Assembly (NCBI GenBank): GCA_963709295.1
Contig: CAVPVW010000008.1
Location: forward strand, 1,054,001-1,118,000
DNA from: JBGPQJ01 sp963709295
GTDB taxonomy: Bacteria; Chloroflexota; Anaerolineae; Anaerolineales; Villigracilaceae
Length of the DNA stretch: 64,000 nt
Direction: 5' to 3'
Shown: positions 53,017-60,890 of the stretch, in pieces
How positions within the stretch are numbered: the stretch's first letter is position 1
Layout of the letters: every line of letters starts with the position of its first letter
Program-made: the position numbers and the translations under genes
The notes under the pieces: generated by a model
The model's input: only the letters and a program-made list of their open reading frames with translations
What the model was told of the DNA's origin: nothing
Databases searched by the model: none

Positions 53017-53973
53017 TTATTTGGCGGGAGCGGGCGGCTCGGGTGGAGCCTCGGTCTTGTTCTTCTTGGACCGGCGCCGGATGGCGCGGATGGCGAGATA
53101 CACCAGCCAGATCGGCAGGACGATGACCAGCCCGATGAGCAGCAGTGTGGGCAGGTAGTAGATCACAGCCCAGATCAGGAAATCGACGAAGTCCTGCAGG
53201 AAGTTGATCAGCGACTGGACGGCGTCGCGTACCACGCCCTGGGGCTTCCAGCCACCGATCTGAATCGGCTGGATGGCCTCCTCGGCGATGAGGCGGGCGC
53301 TGATGGCTGAATAATTGGCGGACTGCTCATAGTACTGCATCTGTCCCTTGACCAGTTCGATCTGCTCGCGGTAGTAGACCAGCTGGTTGAAAACACTCAT
53401 CACGTCCTCGGTGCGATTGGCATCTTCCATGATCCTGGTGAGCTGGATTTCGGCAGCCTGCAGGTTCTTGAGGCGCGACTCCAGGTCGACGTATTCCTGG
53501 GTCACGTCCTGCCCGGAGCGGGTTTCGTTGCGTATCTCGACGACATCCGCCTTGACCTGCTTCAGGGCGTCCTCAAGCTTGTTGGACGGCACGCGGATGA
53601 CGATGGACCCTTCGGGAACCTGGTTGCCGTTCGGCGAATAAGTCTGGTACAGGTTGGCCGAGACGACGAATCCGCCCAGGGTCTGAGCCAGTGCGGTCAT
53701 CTGGTCCATCTTGGCTTTGGGGTCCGTGACCACGAGGGTGTAATCGGCGTTCTGGATGACGAGCCGGTCCTGTTGCGCGGGCGGGACGGCGTTCCCGATG
53801 TAGGCGCTGTCGGCGGCTTTCTCCATTTCAACTGGTGCTCCGACGGGCATAGGCGCTTCGGGGGCGTATCCTTCCTCTATGAATTGGGGGTCGACAGCCA
53901 CTTGGGCGCGCGATCCGCAGGCGGTGAGCAGAACAATGGCAATCAACATTGAGGCGATCAGCAGGCGTTTCAT
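53017..53973 (-). CDS. DUF4349 lipoprotein
   Basis: The 318-residue protein starts with a signal peptide and lipobox (MLIAIVLLTACGSRAQ). Residues 60-215 match DUF4349: RLVIQNADYTLVVTDPKAKMDQMTAL, GGFVVSANLYQTY, SIVIRVPSNKLEDALKQVK and VTQEYVDLESRLKNLQAAEIQL. The long helical part forms a coiled coil (MSVFNQLVYYREQIELVKGQMQY). A membrane helix lies near the C-terminus (YYLPTLLLIGLVIVLPIWLVYLAI), followed by a basic tail. So it is anchored at both ends. The ATG at MKRLLIA is chosen from the signal peptide; an earlier ATG adds 12 residues of no match. The role is unknown, though such proteins may sense envelope stress. Confidence 0.82.
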   Translation of the reverse strand: MKRLLIASMLIAIVLLTACGSRAQVAVDPQFIEEGYAPEAPMPVGAPVEMEKAADSAYIGNAVPPAQQDRLVIQNADYTLVVTDPKAKMDQMTALAQTLGGFVVSANLYQTYSPNGNQVPEGSIVIRVPSNKLEDALKQVKADVVEIRNETRSGQDVTQEYVDLESRLKNLQAAEIQLTRIMEDANRTEDVMSVFNQLVYYREQIELVKGQMQYYEQSANYSAISARLIAEEAIQPIQIGGWKPQGVVRDAVQSLINFLQDFVDFLIWAVIYYLPTLLLIGLVIVLPIWLVYLAIRAIRRRSKKNKTEAPPEPPAPAK

Positions 53974-54082
53974 TTTATTTTTCTCCTTTTGAGGTCGGGT
54001 GATTCTCATGCCGTAATGACGCTGCGAGGGCGGGAAAGGTTCCGGTAAAGCAAGTATACAACTTTCATTCTTGTAGAGTTGT

Positions 54083-54134
54083 GCGAAAAAAGATGTGCGT
54101 ATGGCGCTTCTCGCCCACGCACATCTTTTTTCGC
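54083..54134. terminator. Strong terminator after the phosphodiesterase gene
   Basis: An 18-base perfect stem (GCGAAAAAAGATGTGCGT / ACGCACATCTTTTTTCGC) with a 16-base loop includes six T on both sides. It ends the minus-strand coaBC-phosphodiesterase transcript. A second C-rich hairpin (CCCCCTTCC / GGAAGGGGG) lies between it and the gene. The remaining space to the DUF4349 gene is otherwise plain. Confidence 0.8.
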
Positions 54135-54186
54135 CTCTTAATTCCCCCTTCCAGTGGGGAAGGGGGCTAGGGGGTTGGGGCTAAAT

Positions 54187-54918
54187 CTACCACCCTTCCG
54201 CCAGGCGCAGGGCATGCCGCTCGGGCAGCTTGCCCTCACGGATGCGCTTCTGCACCGCCGCGAAATCATACTCCACCCGCCGGGGCTGCCATGTGTTTTC
54301 CTCGGGGTCGTAGATGGCATACGCCGCACGCGGGTCGCGGTCGCGCGGCTGCCCGACTGAGCCGGGATTCAGGATCGCCTTGCGGTCCAGACGGTAGGTC
54401 TCACCGGCAGGGATGAAATTGAGCAGCACACGGTCGGTGGGAGGGTCATACTCGAACGCCATCTGCAGGTGCGAATGGCCGACCAGGCACCAGCGGGTGT
54501 CGAACGCCTGGAAGTTGATGCGCGCGCTGAGCATGTTCAGGATGTATTCCCAGACCGGGTCGCGCGGGCTGCCGTGCACAATGGTCGCATCCTCGATGAC
54601 GATCGGTTTCTGGGGCAGGTCGTTGAGAAAATCCGCGTTCTCCTGCTTGAGCTGAGCGATCTGCCACTCGAGCGAGATACGCGCATCACCGTTGAAAGCC
54701 ACCAGCGGCATCTTGCCCAGCACAGCCACGTCGTGGTTGCCCAGCACGGCGGTCAGGTTGGGCAGCGAGGCGATCCTCTCCACACACTCGTTGGGGTCGG
54801 GTCCATAGCCGACGATGTCGCCCAGGCACCAGGTCTCTTCGACCTCGCCGGCGTCCGCAAGGACGGCCTCGAGGGCGGTGATGTTGGCATGGATGTCGGA
54901 GATGACCAGGATGCGCAT
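54187..54918 (-). CDS. Metallophosphoesterase (YfcE/Calcineurin-like)
   Basis: The 243-residue enzyme has the five metal motifs of the calcineurin-like phosphoesterases: ISDIHANITALEAVL (D-x-H), WCLGDIVGYGPDPNE (GDxxGYG), VLGNHDVAV (GNHD), IVHGSPRDPVWEYIL and LVGHSHLQMAFE (GHSH). LNPGSVGQPRDRDPRAAYAIYD ends the domain. Relatives cleave phosphodiesters such as cyclic nucleotides or ApnA. The ATG overlaps the stop of coaBC (TAATG), so it is coupled to it. Confidence 0.85.
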   Translation of the reverse strand: MRILVISDIHANITALEAVLADAGEVEETWCLGDIVGYGPDPNECVERIASLPNLTAVLGNHDVAVLGKMPLVAFNGDARISLEWQIAQLKQENADFLNDLPQKPIVIEDATIVHGSPRDPVWEYILNMLSARINFQAFDTRWCLVGHSHLQMAFEYDPPTDRVLLNFIPAGETYRLDRKAILNPGSVGQPRDRDPRAAYAIYDPEENTWQPRRVEYDFAAVQKRIREGKLPERHALRLAEGW

Positions 54919-56138
54919 TATTTCTCCAGTAATGACGCCGCACGCGCGACGATGATTTCGGCGATGTCGGATTTATTTGATAATGGAAGTTCTTCGCGCC
55001 GCCCGTCCGCAAAGAGCAGCGTGACGCGGTTGGTGTCCACACCAAAGCCGGCATCGGAGGCAGAAATGTCGTTGGCAGCGATAAGATCAAGTTTTTTGGA
55101 CGCCAGTTTGGCGGAGGCGTTTTCGAACAGGTCGCGGCTCTCGGCGGCGAATCCCACTGTGACGCGCGGACGTCCCTTCTTACTCTTCAGGCTTGCCACT
55201 TCGGCCAGGACATCAGGCGCCAGCTCGAGGGTTATCTGCGGGATCCCGTCCCGCTTCTTGAGCTTGTCGGGAGCGGCCTGTGCCACTGCGAAGTCCGCCA
55301 CGGCGGCGGCCATCAGCAGCAGGTCAGCCTCCGCGGATTCGGCCAGTACGGCGGCGAGCATTTCCTTTGCGGTCGCCACACGGACGATGCGCACGCCAAC
55401 GGGCTCAGCCAACCCGGAGGTGGTCGGCGTGGCGATCAGTGCCACCTGTGCCCCGAGGTCCAGCGCGGACTGCGCCAGCGCAAACCCCTGCTTGCCGCTC
55501 GAGCGGTTGGTCAGCACACGCACCGGGTCGACCGGTTCCTGCGTGCCGCCGGCGGTGACGACGACCTTGCGTCCGGCCAGCAGACCCTTGCGTCCCAACG
55601 CCAGGCGGATATGCCCGAGCACTTCGGACGGCTCGACCATGCGTCCCACGCCGCTCAAGCCCGAGGCGAGGTGTCCCTCGGCGGGACCGACGAACAGCAC
55701 CCCGCGTTCCTTCAGGATGTGCACATTATCCTGCGTGGCCGGGTGGGAGTACATGCCTCCATCCATGGCGGGCGCGATCAGAACCGGGCAGGCCGCTGCC
55801 AGGGCAGTGACCGCCAGCAGGTTGTCGGCTATCCCATGCGCGAGTTTGGCGATGGTGTTGGCGGTGCAGGGAGCGATGACCAGCAGGTCCGCGCTGTGGG
55901 CCATGCCGACGTGCAGCACGTGCGCCTCGCCGCCCCACAGGTCCGCGTCGGTATAGGCGCGCCGCCCCGTCACCGACTGGAAGGTGAGCGGCGCGACGAA
56001 TTTCTCCGCAGCGGAGGTGAGGACGATGTCCACGAGGGCGCCCTGTTGCGTGAGTTTGGAGGCGAGGTCGGCGGCTTTGAAGGCGGCGATGGAACCTGTA
56101 ACCCCCAGCACAATGTGCTTGCCGGTGAAAATTGTCAT
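54918..56138 (-). CDS. coaBC: Bifunctional phosphopantothenoylcysteine decarboxylase/phosphopantothenate-cysteine ligase
   Basis: CoaBC makes two steps of coenzyme A synthesis. The N-terminal CoaC half (about 1-185) has VLGVTGSIAAFKAADLASKL, the FMN-site LVIAPCTANTIAKLAHGIADNL and the catalytic PAMDGGMYSHPATQDN. The CoaB half has VVVTAGGTQEPVDPVRVLTNRSSGKQG, the AAAVADFAVAQAAPDKLKK loop and the Lys-containing VGFAAESRDLFENASAKLASKKLDLIAANDIS. Length is 406 residues. TATAAT (minus strand, 56147-56152) lies eight bases ahead of the ATG, so the mRNA is probably leaderless. It is followed by the coupled metallophosphoesterase. Confidence 0.95.
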   Translation of the reverse strand: MTIFTGKHIVLGVTGSIAAFKAADLASKLTQQGALVDIVLTSAAEKFVAPLTFQSVTGRRAYTDADLWGGEAHVLHVGMAHSADLLVIAPCTANTIAKLAHGIADNLLAVTALAAACPVLIAPAMDGGMYSHPATQDNVHILKERGVLFVGPAEGHLASGLSGVGRMVEPSEVLGHIRLALGRKGLLAGRKVVVTAGGTQEPVDPVRVLTNRSSGKQGFALAQSALDLGAQVALIATPTTSGLAEPVGVRIVRVATAKEMLAAVLAESAEADLLLMAAAVADFAVAQAAPDKLKKRDGIPQITLELAPDVLAEVASLKSKKGRPRVTVGFAAESRDLFENASAKLASKKLDLIAANDISASDAGFGVDTNRVTLLFADGRREELPLSNKSDIAEIIVARAASLLEK

Positions 56139-56247
56139 ACAACCTGATTATACTTCCAAACATCCCAGCCACGAACGGGCGAAATAAACAACACCATTCA
56201 TCCTTCGGTCAGGATGCAGGGATGACCGCTTCTATATTGAAATACAA

Positions 56248-56276
56248 ACTCCTGCAGCCTCTAGTGCCGCAGGAGT
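56248..56276 (-). terminator. Terminator after the RRM gene
   Basis: ACTCCTGC and GCAGGAGT pair across a 13-base loop, followed on the minus strand by a short T-rich stretch (TTTGTATTT). It lies shortly after the RRM stop. Confidence 0.55.
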
Positions 56277-56286
56277 CATCTTCGAT

Positions 56287-56643
56287 TTAGTATCGGCGCT
56301 GGCCGCCGCTGGTGCCGCCGCGGCGATTGCGATTGCCGCCCGGGCCTCCGTGGCCGTATCCGCCGCCCTTGTTATATCCCCCGGAACCGCGCTCTTCCTT
56401 CGGCCGCGCCATGTTGACCTTGAGTTCACGGCTTCCAAACGCCTTGCCATTGAACATCCGGATGGCATTTTCCGCATCTGCCTGGTTGCTCATTTCGATA
56501 AATGCGAAGCCCTTGGATTGCCCTGTATCGCGGTCTTTGATCAAAGCCACCGAAGAGACTGTCCCTGCCTGGGCGAAAAGCTCCCTCAGTTCATCTTCAG
56601 TTGTGGCAAAGGACAGGTTGCCTACATAGATCTTGTTTTCCAT
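56287..56643 (-). CDS. RNA-binding protein with RRM and Gly/Arg-rich tail
   Basis: Residues 1-80 are one RRM domain. RNP2 is IYVGNLSF, and RNP1 is KGFAFIEM with both aromatic RNA-contacting residues. The tail (85-118) is rich in Gly, Arg and Asn (GGYNKGGGYGHGGPGGNRNR), which aids RNA binding or phase behaviour. Such proteins in cyanobacteria and related bacteria are often cold-induced RNA chaperones. GAGGAGAG lies ahead of the ATG. The leader is about 95 bases long and contains a terminator-like hairpin, so the gene may be controlled at the RNA level. Confidence 0.88.
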   Translation of the reverse strand: MENKIYVGNLSFATTEDELRELFAQAGTVSSVALIKDRDTGQSKGFAFIEMSNQADAENAIRMFNGKAFGSRELKVNMARPKEERGSGGYNKGGGYGHGGPGGNRNRRGGTSGGQRRY

Positions 56644-56681
56644 TCTTTACTCTCCTCAATAACAATCGGTGGTGTCCCATG

Positions 56682-56712
56682 AAAAACCGCCAGTCCTCAA
56701 CAGGTCTGGCGG
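56682..56712 (-). promoter_or_regulatory. Terminator-like hairpin in the RRM gene leader
   Basis: On the minus strand CCGCCAG and CTGGCGG pair around a 12-base loop, and UUUUU follows. It lies between the promoter and the ribosome site of the RRM gene, so it could act as an attenuator or cold-sensing structure. It could also end read-through from the MutT-like gene. Confidence 0.5.
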
Positions 56713-56746
56713 CAACTGCACACTCATTCCCATTACAAACACGACT

Positions 56747-56774
56747 ATTCTAACACATTAAGAAAGATTACCAA
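56747..56774 (-). promoter_or_regulatory. Promoter of the RRM gene
   Basis: Minus strand TTGGTA and TAGAAT are separated by 16 bases. The predicted transcript starts about 95 bases before the RRM start, upstream of the leader hairpin. Confidence 0.5.
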
Positions 56775-56794
56775 ACATCGATGCACAAAGCCAC

Positions 56795-57253
56795 CTAGTG
56801 ATAAAACGACACGGTGTGTCCCAGCATCTTCTCGCCGTCGTAATCGAACTTGGCCGAAAATACCCCCGGCCTCTCCAGCCAGGGAAAGAAGATGTGGTCG
56901 CTGTCCCAGAGCGGAAGCTTGGTCAACTCCGGGTTGGGAATCCACTTCAGGTTGCCTTCGGGCGAATCAGTCAGCGTGCCCTCGAACTCCGTGGCGGTGA
57001 ACACCCACACATACCAGTCATCCCCCTTGAAATTGGTGAAGATGAGCAGGCCGTGATAGCGCGGCGAGCGGATCACCAGTCCTGATTCCTCGCGCACCTC
57101 GCGGACGATGCATTCTTCGGGGGATTCGCCCGGCTCGAGCTTGCCGCCCAGGCCGTTCCACTTTCCCTGGTGGATGTCGTCCGCCTTCTTGATGCGGTGC
57201 ACCATCAGGGTGCGCCCCTCGTGTTTGACGTAGCACAGGGTGGCGAGTTTCAT
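56795..57253 (-). CDS. MutT-like Nudix hydrolase (8-oxo-dGTP diphosphatase type)
   Basis: The 152-residue protein opens MKLATLCYVKHEGRTLMVHRI. The Nudix box is complete (GGKLEPGESPEECIVREVREESG). WYVWVFTATEFEGTLTDSPEG and LPLWDSDHIFFPWLE are typical of the YmfB/MTH1-like branch that clears 8-oxo-dGTP. The start ATG overlaps the stop of the esterase gene (ATGA), so its translation is coupled and an earlier in-frame start is unlikely. It may protect the nucleotide pool from oxidation; other substrates are possible. Confidence 0.85.
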   Translation of the reverse strand: MKLATLCYVKHEGRTLMVHRIKKADDIHQGKWNGLGGKLEPGESPEECIVREVREESGLVIRSPRYHGLLIFTNFKGDDWYVWVFTATEFEGTLTDSPEGNLKWIPNPELTKLPLWDSDHIFFPWLERPGVFSAKFDYDGEKMLGHTVSFYH

Positions 57254-58293
57254 TTCCCGAAGAGGACCTCCAGCCCGCGCCACAGGTCGTCGCGCCAGGC
57301 GGTGTAGTTGTGCCCGCCGGGGTATTCGCGGTAGGCCACACGGTAACCTTTTTCCTTGAGCAGCGCAGCCATCTGGCGGTTGCAGTCCAGCAGGCCTTCC
57401 AGCGCACCGACGTCCATCCAGATATCCAGCTTCGGCCTGGGCAGGTATCGTACCAGGTCGCTGGTGATGAACTCATGCTCGGGGAAGCTGAATGCGCCGG
57501 ATTGACTCAGCACCTTTCCGAACATGCCCGGCAGGCGCAAGCCGGTGTAGAGCGCCATCAATCCGCCCATCGAAGCGCCCATGATGCCGTATGCGCCGGG
57601 TTTTTGGTGGAGATCCACCAGGTTGAGGTGCTCGCGTGCCAGCCCGACCACCCGTTCCGCGATGAGGCCAAGGGTCAGCTCGGAGCAGCCGTACTCGATC
57701 ACCCGGCCCTGACCTCCGTTCTGGACGAGGGCCAGCGCCACCGGGCGGATGCGCTTCTGGGCGATCAGATTGTCCACGATGGTAGCGAGCTTGGCCCGGC
57801 GCAAATAGTCCGGTCCGTCGTAGACGACCACCAGCGGGACCGGGCGCTTGACCGGAGGCTGGTAAAGATAGACGGTGCGCTCGTCGCCGACCGCCATCGA
57901 ATCGGTCTCCACTTTGTGGCGGGTCACCTTGCCTCGTAACACACCCGGCAGGACGTTCGTCAGCGGAGTCGGTCCCCCCTTGGGCATGTAGAAAAAATGA
58001 TTGTAGGCGCTGAGACCGTTCCAGATGTAGCGGTCCGGGTTGAGGGGATCGTCGACGCGTTCCTGAGTCTCGGGGTCCATGAAGCCGTATTCGAGGTAGG
58101 CATCGCGCGGCAGGGTCAGGGTGACGGACCACAGCCCGGGTTCGAGCCGTTCCATGGGAACAGGATGGTCCTCCCACTCGTGGCTGTCGTCGATCAGGTG
58201 AGGGGCGGTCCTGCCCTCCCAGAGGAAGGTGGCGGTGTTGCCTTTGATGAGGGGGTTGCCTTTTTTATGGGCGCGTTCGAGAAGAGGGTGCAT
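57250..58293 (-). CDS. Esterase family protein with N-terminal CBM48-like domain
   Basis: The first 105 residues resemble the starch-binding-like N-terminal domain of enterochelin-esterase proteins (TATFLWEGRTAPHLIDD, WSVTLTLPRDAYLEYGFMD, NPDRYIWNG). The rest is an alpha/beta hydrolase of the Fes/esterase D group: RTVYLYQPPVKRPVPLVVVYDG, the nucleophile in GIMGASMGGLMALYTG, and the histidine in YREYPGGHNYTAWRDDL. The acid residue is probably in LDIWMDVGALE. There is no signal peptide, so it acts in the cytoplasm. The substrate is not clear; siderophore or sugar esters are possible. It is coupled to the MutT-like gene. Confidence 0.8.
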   Translation of the reverse strand: MHPLLERAHKKGNPLIKGNTATFLWEGRTAPHLIDDSHEWEDHPVPMERLEPGLWSVTLTLPRDAYLEYGFMDPETQERVDDPLNPDRYIWNGLSAYNHFFYMPKGGPTPLTNVLPGVLRGKVTRHKVETDSMAVGDERTVYLYQPPVKRPVPLVVVYDGPDYLRRAKLATIVDNLIAQKRIRPVALALVQNGGQGRVIEYGCSELTLGLIAERVVGLAREHLNLVDLHQKPGAYGIMGASMGGLMALYTGLRLPGMFGKVLSQSGAFSFPEHEFITSDLVRYLPRPKLDIWMDVGALEGLLDCNRQMAALLKEKGYRVAYREYPGGHNYTAWRDDLWRGLEVLFGK

Positions 58294-58312
58294 GGATACT
58301 CCGAAATGCTTT

Positions 58313-58437
58313 TACCACGAAGGACACGAAGTGTCACGAAGGAAAACCAAGAGCGGGCCACGACCCCGCCCAATTCGCCCCCACAAAGAGCGTGGGGACA
58401 AGCGGGGCAAGCGACACAAAGTACACAAAGAAGAGCG
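58313..58437. repeat. Degenerate CCACGAAGGACACGAAG repeat block
   Basis: ACCACGAAGGACACGAAGTGTCACGAAGG-like units are followed about 50 bases later by GACACAAAGTACACAAAGAAG. The family is the same as the perfect hairpin between pyrB and pyrF, but the second arm is not inverted here and the copy looks eroded. Between the two parts lies a C-rich stem (CCCCACAAAGAGCGTGGGG). Confidence 0.5.
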
Positions 58438-58450
58438 AAGAGTTAAATAT

Positions 58451-59683
58451 TTATAGAGCCTTGATGAGTTTTTTGGCAAAAACTTTTGGCTGGCTGGATT
58501 CGATGACGAGGTCGTCGGCGCCGTGAAATTTCATAAAGTCGCGCATGGCACCGGCCACACCACTAACCAGTTCCTCATCGGCTTTGACGCCGGGCTCGAG
58601 GTACAGCGCGTTGAGGCGCAGGGTGCCGGTCTTGCGCTCGAGTTTGGGGTCGAAGCGCCCGACCAGCCGGTCCTTGTGCAGTATGGGTAAACAGAAGTAA
58701 CCGTAGACTCGCTTCGCCGCGGGAACGTACGCTTCGAGTGTATGACGGAATCCCCAAAGGACCTCATCTCGGTCCTGTGCCCACCAGAAATTGTCAAACG
58801 GGTTAAGAAATGTCGTGCGCTGTGGGCGGATCTGGCCACTGGCGGCCTGTTCGAGCAGGGGCAGGTTATCGCGATGGACAATCAAGGTTTGTGACTCCGT
58901 CATTGTCTCGCCCTGAATTTCGATCAGCACCCCTGCTTTTACCAGTTCGGCTACAATGCGGCGACTCTTGCCCACGCCCATCCAGGTGTAATCGCCGGGG
59001 TTGTGTGTCAGGCTGACACCCAGTGCCTTGGCGCCGCGTTCGACCCAGAAGTGGTCGCGTTCGACATCGGTTGGCTCGGTGGTATCCACCCAGGCAGGCA
59101 GCACCCGTTCCGTCAGGTCGTAGACTCGCTGGAACTTGACGCGCTCAGCGATCATCAGGTCGCCGTAGGAATAGGCATACTCCAGCGCTACTTTGGCGGG
59201 TTTCCAATCCCACCAACTGCCGCGCCGGTGGTCGGGGTTGTCGAAATCGCTGGCGCGCAGACCGCCCTCGGCGCGAATCCGCCCGGTGACAGCGGCGACC
59301 ATTTCCCGGTTGCCAGGCTCTTTGATCCAGTCGGCGTACCAGTGATGACCGCCGTCCCTGGTCTTGCGCTGGCGCGGCAGCTGGTAGCGATACTCATGTA
59401 TGGGGATATAGCAAGCGGCGTGATACCAATCCTCGAAGATTTTACGTTCCCGGGAAAATAGCTGGTCAAACAGGGACGGATCATACGTCCCGAGGCGGGA
59501 CCAGATTGCCAGGTAATGAGCCCGGGCGACCATCTGCAGCGTGTCGATCTGTACCGCGCCGAGGTGATCCACCACCTCGTAAACGGAATCCAGGCTGGGG
59601 GTTGGCGTGGATTTGGGAGACCGGTCCAGCAGCTGGGTGTGGAGCGTCAGCGCGCGGACAGCGGAGAGGGGGTAGGTGGTCAT
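58451..59683 (-). CDS. YcaQ/AlkZ-type winged-helix DNA glycosylase
   Basis: This 410-residue protein belongs to the HTH_42 superfamily that unhooks DNA crosslinks and N-alkyl adducts. The catalytic motif QxD/Q is seen as VQIDTLQMVARAHYLAIWSRLG (Q-I-D, residues 45-47). Winged-helix parts appear in FEDWYHAACYIPIHEYRYQ, GSWWDWKPAKVALEYAYSYGDLMIAER and LPLLEQAASGQ. LNPFDNFWWAQDRDEVLWGF and YCLPILHKDRLVGRFDPK are strongly conserved in the family. Length fits YcaQ. The ATG follows immediately after the stop of the PEBP lipoprotein gene, so they are coupled. Confidence 0.82.
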   Translation of the reverse strand: MTTYPLSAVRALTLHTQLLDRSPKSTPTPSLDSVYEVVDHLGAVQIDTLQMVARAHYLAIWSRLGTYDPSLFDQLFSRERKIFEDWYHAACYIPIHEYRYQLPRQRKTRDGGHHWYADWIKEPGNREMVAAVTGRIRAEGGLRASDFDNPDHRRGSWWDWKPAKVALEYAYSYGDLMIAERVKFQRVYDLTERVLPAWVDTTEPTDVERDHFWVERGAKALGVSLTHNPGDYTWMGVGKSRRIVAELVKAGVLIEIQGETMTESQTLIVHRDNLPLLEQAASGQIRPQRTTFLNPFDNFWWAQDRDEVLWGFRHTLEAYVPAAKRVYGYFCLPILHKDRLVGRFDPKLERKTGTLRLNALYLEPGVKADEELVSGVAGAMRDFMKFHGADDLVIESSQPKVFAKKLIKAL

Positions 59684-60286
59684 TTAATGGGCGTAGGTCC
59701 CCATCAACTGAGTTTCCGCGAGAATGTGCCCCTGCATGGCGGCGGTCAACTCGGCGGCATCGGGGCTGGAAGCGAAGTCGAGGGCGGTGTCAAGCGCGTA
59801 GAGTTTGAAGAAGTAGCGGTGCGTGCCGGAGGGCGGGCAGGGACCCTCGTAATAGGTGTTGCCGGCAGTGTTGATGCCATGATTCCCAATGTACGCAATG
59901 CCGCCCTGACCGGGCAGCACGTCAGGCAGGGACGTGACGTCTGCGGGGATGTTGTAGAGCACCCAGTGAACCCAGGTGCCAACGGGGGCATCGGGGTCGT
60001 CCATGATCAGGGCGAGAGTCTCTGTGCCGCGGGGCGGCCTGGTCCAGGCGAGGGCGGGAGAGACGTTCTGGTCGTCGCAGGTATATTTTTCGGGGATGGG
60101 CTGGCCCTCGGTGAAGCGCTCGCTGGTGAGGGTGAAGTCGCCGGCGGGAGGTTCGACAGTCGGGGCTTCGGTGGGGGGGACCTCTGTTGGCGGGGCTTCA
60201 GTTGCGATGACGGGAGGAGGGGCAGCTTGGGGCGAACAGGCGGCGAGGAGAAGTATGAAGAGGGAAAAGGCAAGAAGCTTTTTCAT
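59684..60286 (-). CDS. YbhB/YbcL (PEBP) family lipoprotein
   Basis: A lipobox (LFILLLAACSP) and a Pro/Thr-rich linker precede a PEBP domain. FTLTSERFTEGQPIPEKYTCDDQNVSPALAW is the family opening. LALIMDDPDAPVGTWVHWVLYNIP is the ligand-site signature (D-P-D-x-P ... H-W). YYEGPCPPSGTHRYFFKLYALD is the second signature, and AMQGHILAETQLMGTY the ending. The 200-residue protein sits on the outer face of the membrane. AAGGAGG lies ahead of the ATG. Its ligand is unknown. Confidence 0.88.
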   Translation of the reverse strand: MKKLLAFSLFILLLAACSPQAAPPPVIATEAPPTEVPPTEAPTVEPPAGDFTLTSERFTEGQPIPEKYTCDDQNVSPALAWTRPPRGTETLALIMDDPDAPVGTWVHWVLYNIPADVTSLPDVLPGQGGIAYIGNHGINTAGNTYYEGPCPPSGTHRYFFKLYALDTALDFASSPDAAELTAAMQGHILAETQLMGTYAH

Positions 60287-60322
60287 GAGTGAAACCTCCT
60301 TGATTTGAGTCCGTTTACTGCC

Positions 60323-60360
60323 AGATCGCCACGTCGCGCATACGCGCTCCTCGCGATGAC
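60323..60360. repeat. Dispersed palindromic repeat, half copy
   Basis: AGATCGCCACGTCGCGC ... GCTCCTCGCGATGAC matches the right half of the repeat after recF and the unit inside pyrD. It lies between the PEBP and acetyltransferase genes. Confidence 0.65.
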
Positions 60361-60363
60361 CTG

Positions 60364-60813
60364 CTACAACCTTTTGCAGAAATGCACCAGCCGCTCGCAT
60401 TCCTCGTAGCCGAGCGAGAGGTGCGCGGAGATGCTGGGGTCGTTATCGAGCCAGGTGTCGGAGGCCATCTCGCTGCAGCCCTGTTCGCGCGCCCACGCCT
60501 CGGCGGTGCGGATCAGTCTCTCGCCCACACCCTGCCGGCGCAGGTCCTCATCCACATACCAGCCCTCGATGTAGCCGACCGGGCTGGTGCTGCAGCCGTC
60601 GGCATACTTGCGCAGGCCGGCTTCGAGGAACCCGCCCAGCGATCCGTCGGGACGTACCGCGACGAAGACCGGCTCAAGCGGCTCGTTGAGCATGGACTGC
60701 ATTTGCGTGAGCAGTTCCTGCCGGTCGCTGTAAGGCCAGAGTAGGAGGCGCATGCGCAGCCAGTTGTCCAGGTCGGGCGCGGAAACTCGGCGGATGAGGA
60801 TGTCCTGTGTCAT
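60364..60813 (-). CDS. GNAT acetyltransferase, AAC(6')-like
   Basis: The 149-residue enzyme resembles aminoglycoside 6'-N-acetyltransferases. DLDNWLRMRLLLWPYSDRQEL, SPVGYIEGWYVDEDLRRQGVGERLIRTAE and CSEMASDTWLDNDPSISAHLSLGYEECERLVHF closely follow the pattern of the AAC(6')-I chromosomal enzymes, including STSPVG-x-x-EG-x-YV and the Y/H-F-x-K ending. The acetyl-CoA loop is RRQGVGERL. Real resistance activity is not proven by this; many environmental relatives have other substrates. It has no mobile element next to it, so it is probably intrinsic. Confidence 0.75.
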   Translation of the reverse strand: MTQDILIRRVSAPDLDNWLRMRLLLWPYSDRQELLTQMQSMLNEPLEPVFVAVRPDGSLGGFLEAGLRKYADGCSTSPVGYIEGWYVDEDLRRQGVGERLIRTAEAWAREQGCSEMASDTWLDNDPSISAHLSLGYEECERLVHFCKRL

Positions 60814-60890
60814 GGTGGTTAAAGAACCGCAGAGGCAGGGAGCGGAATTGCCCTCCTCGCCTCCGCGGTCAACGGAATAGTAATCGCGGG

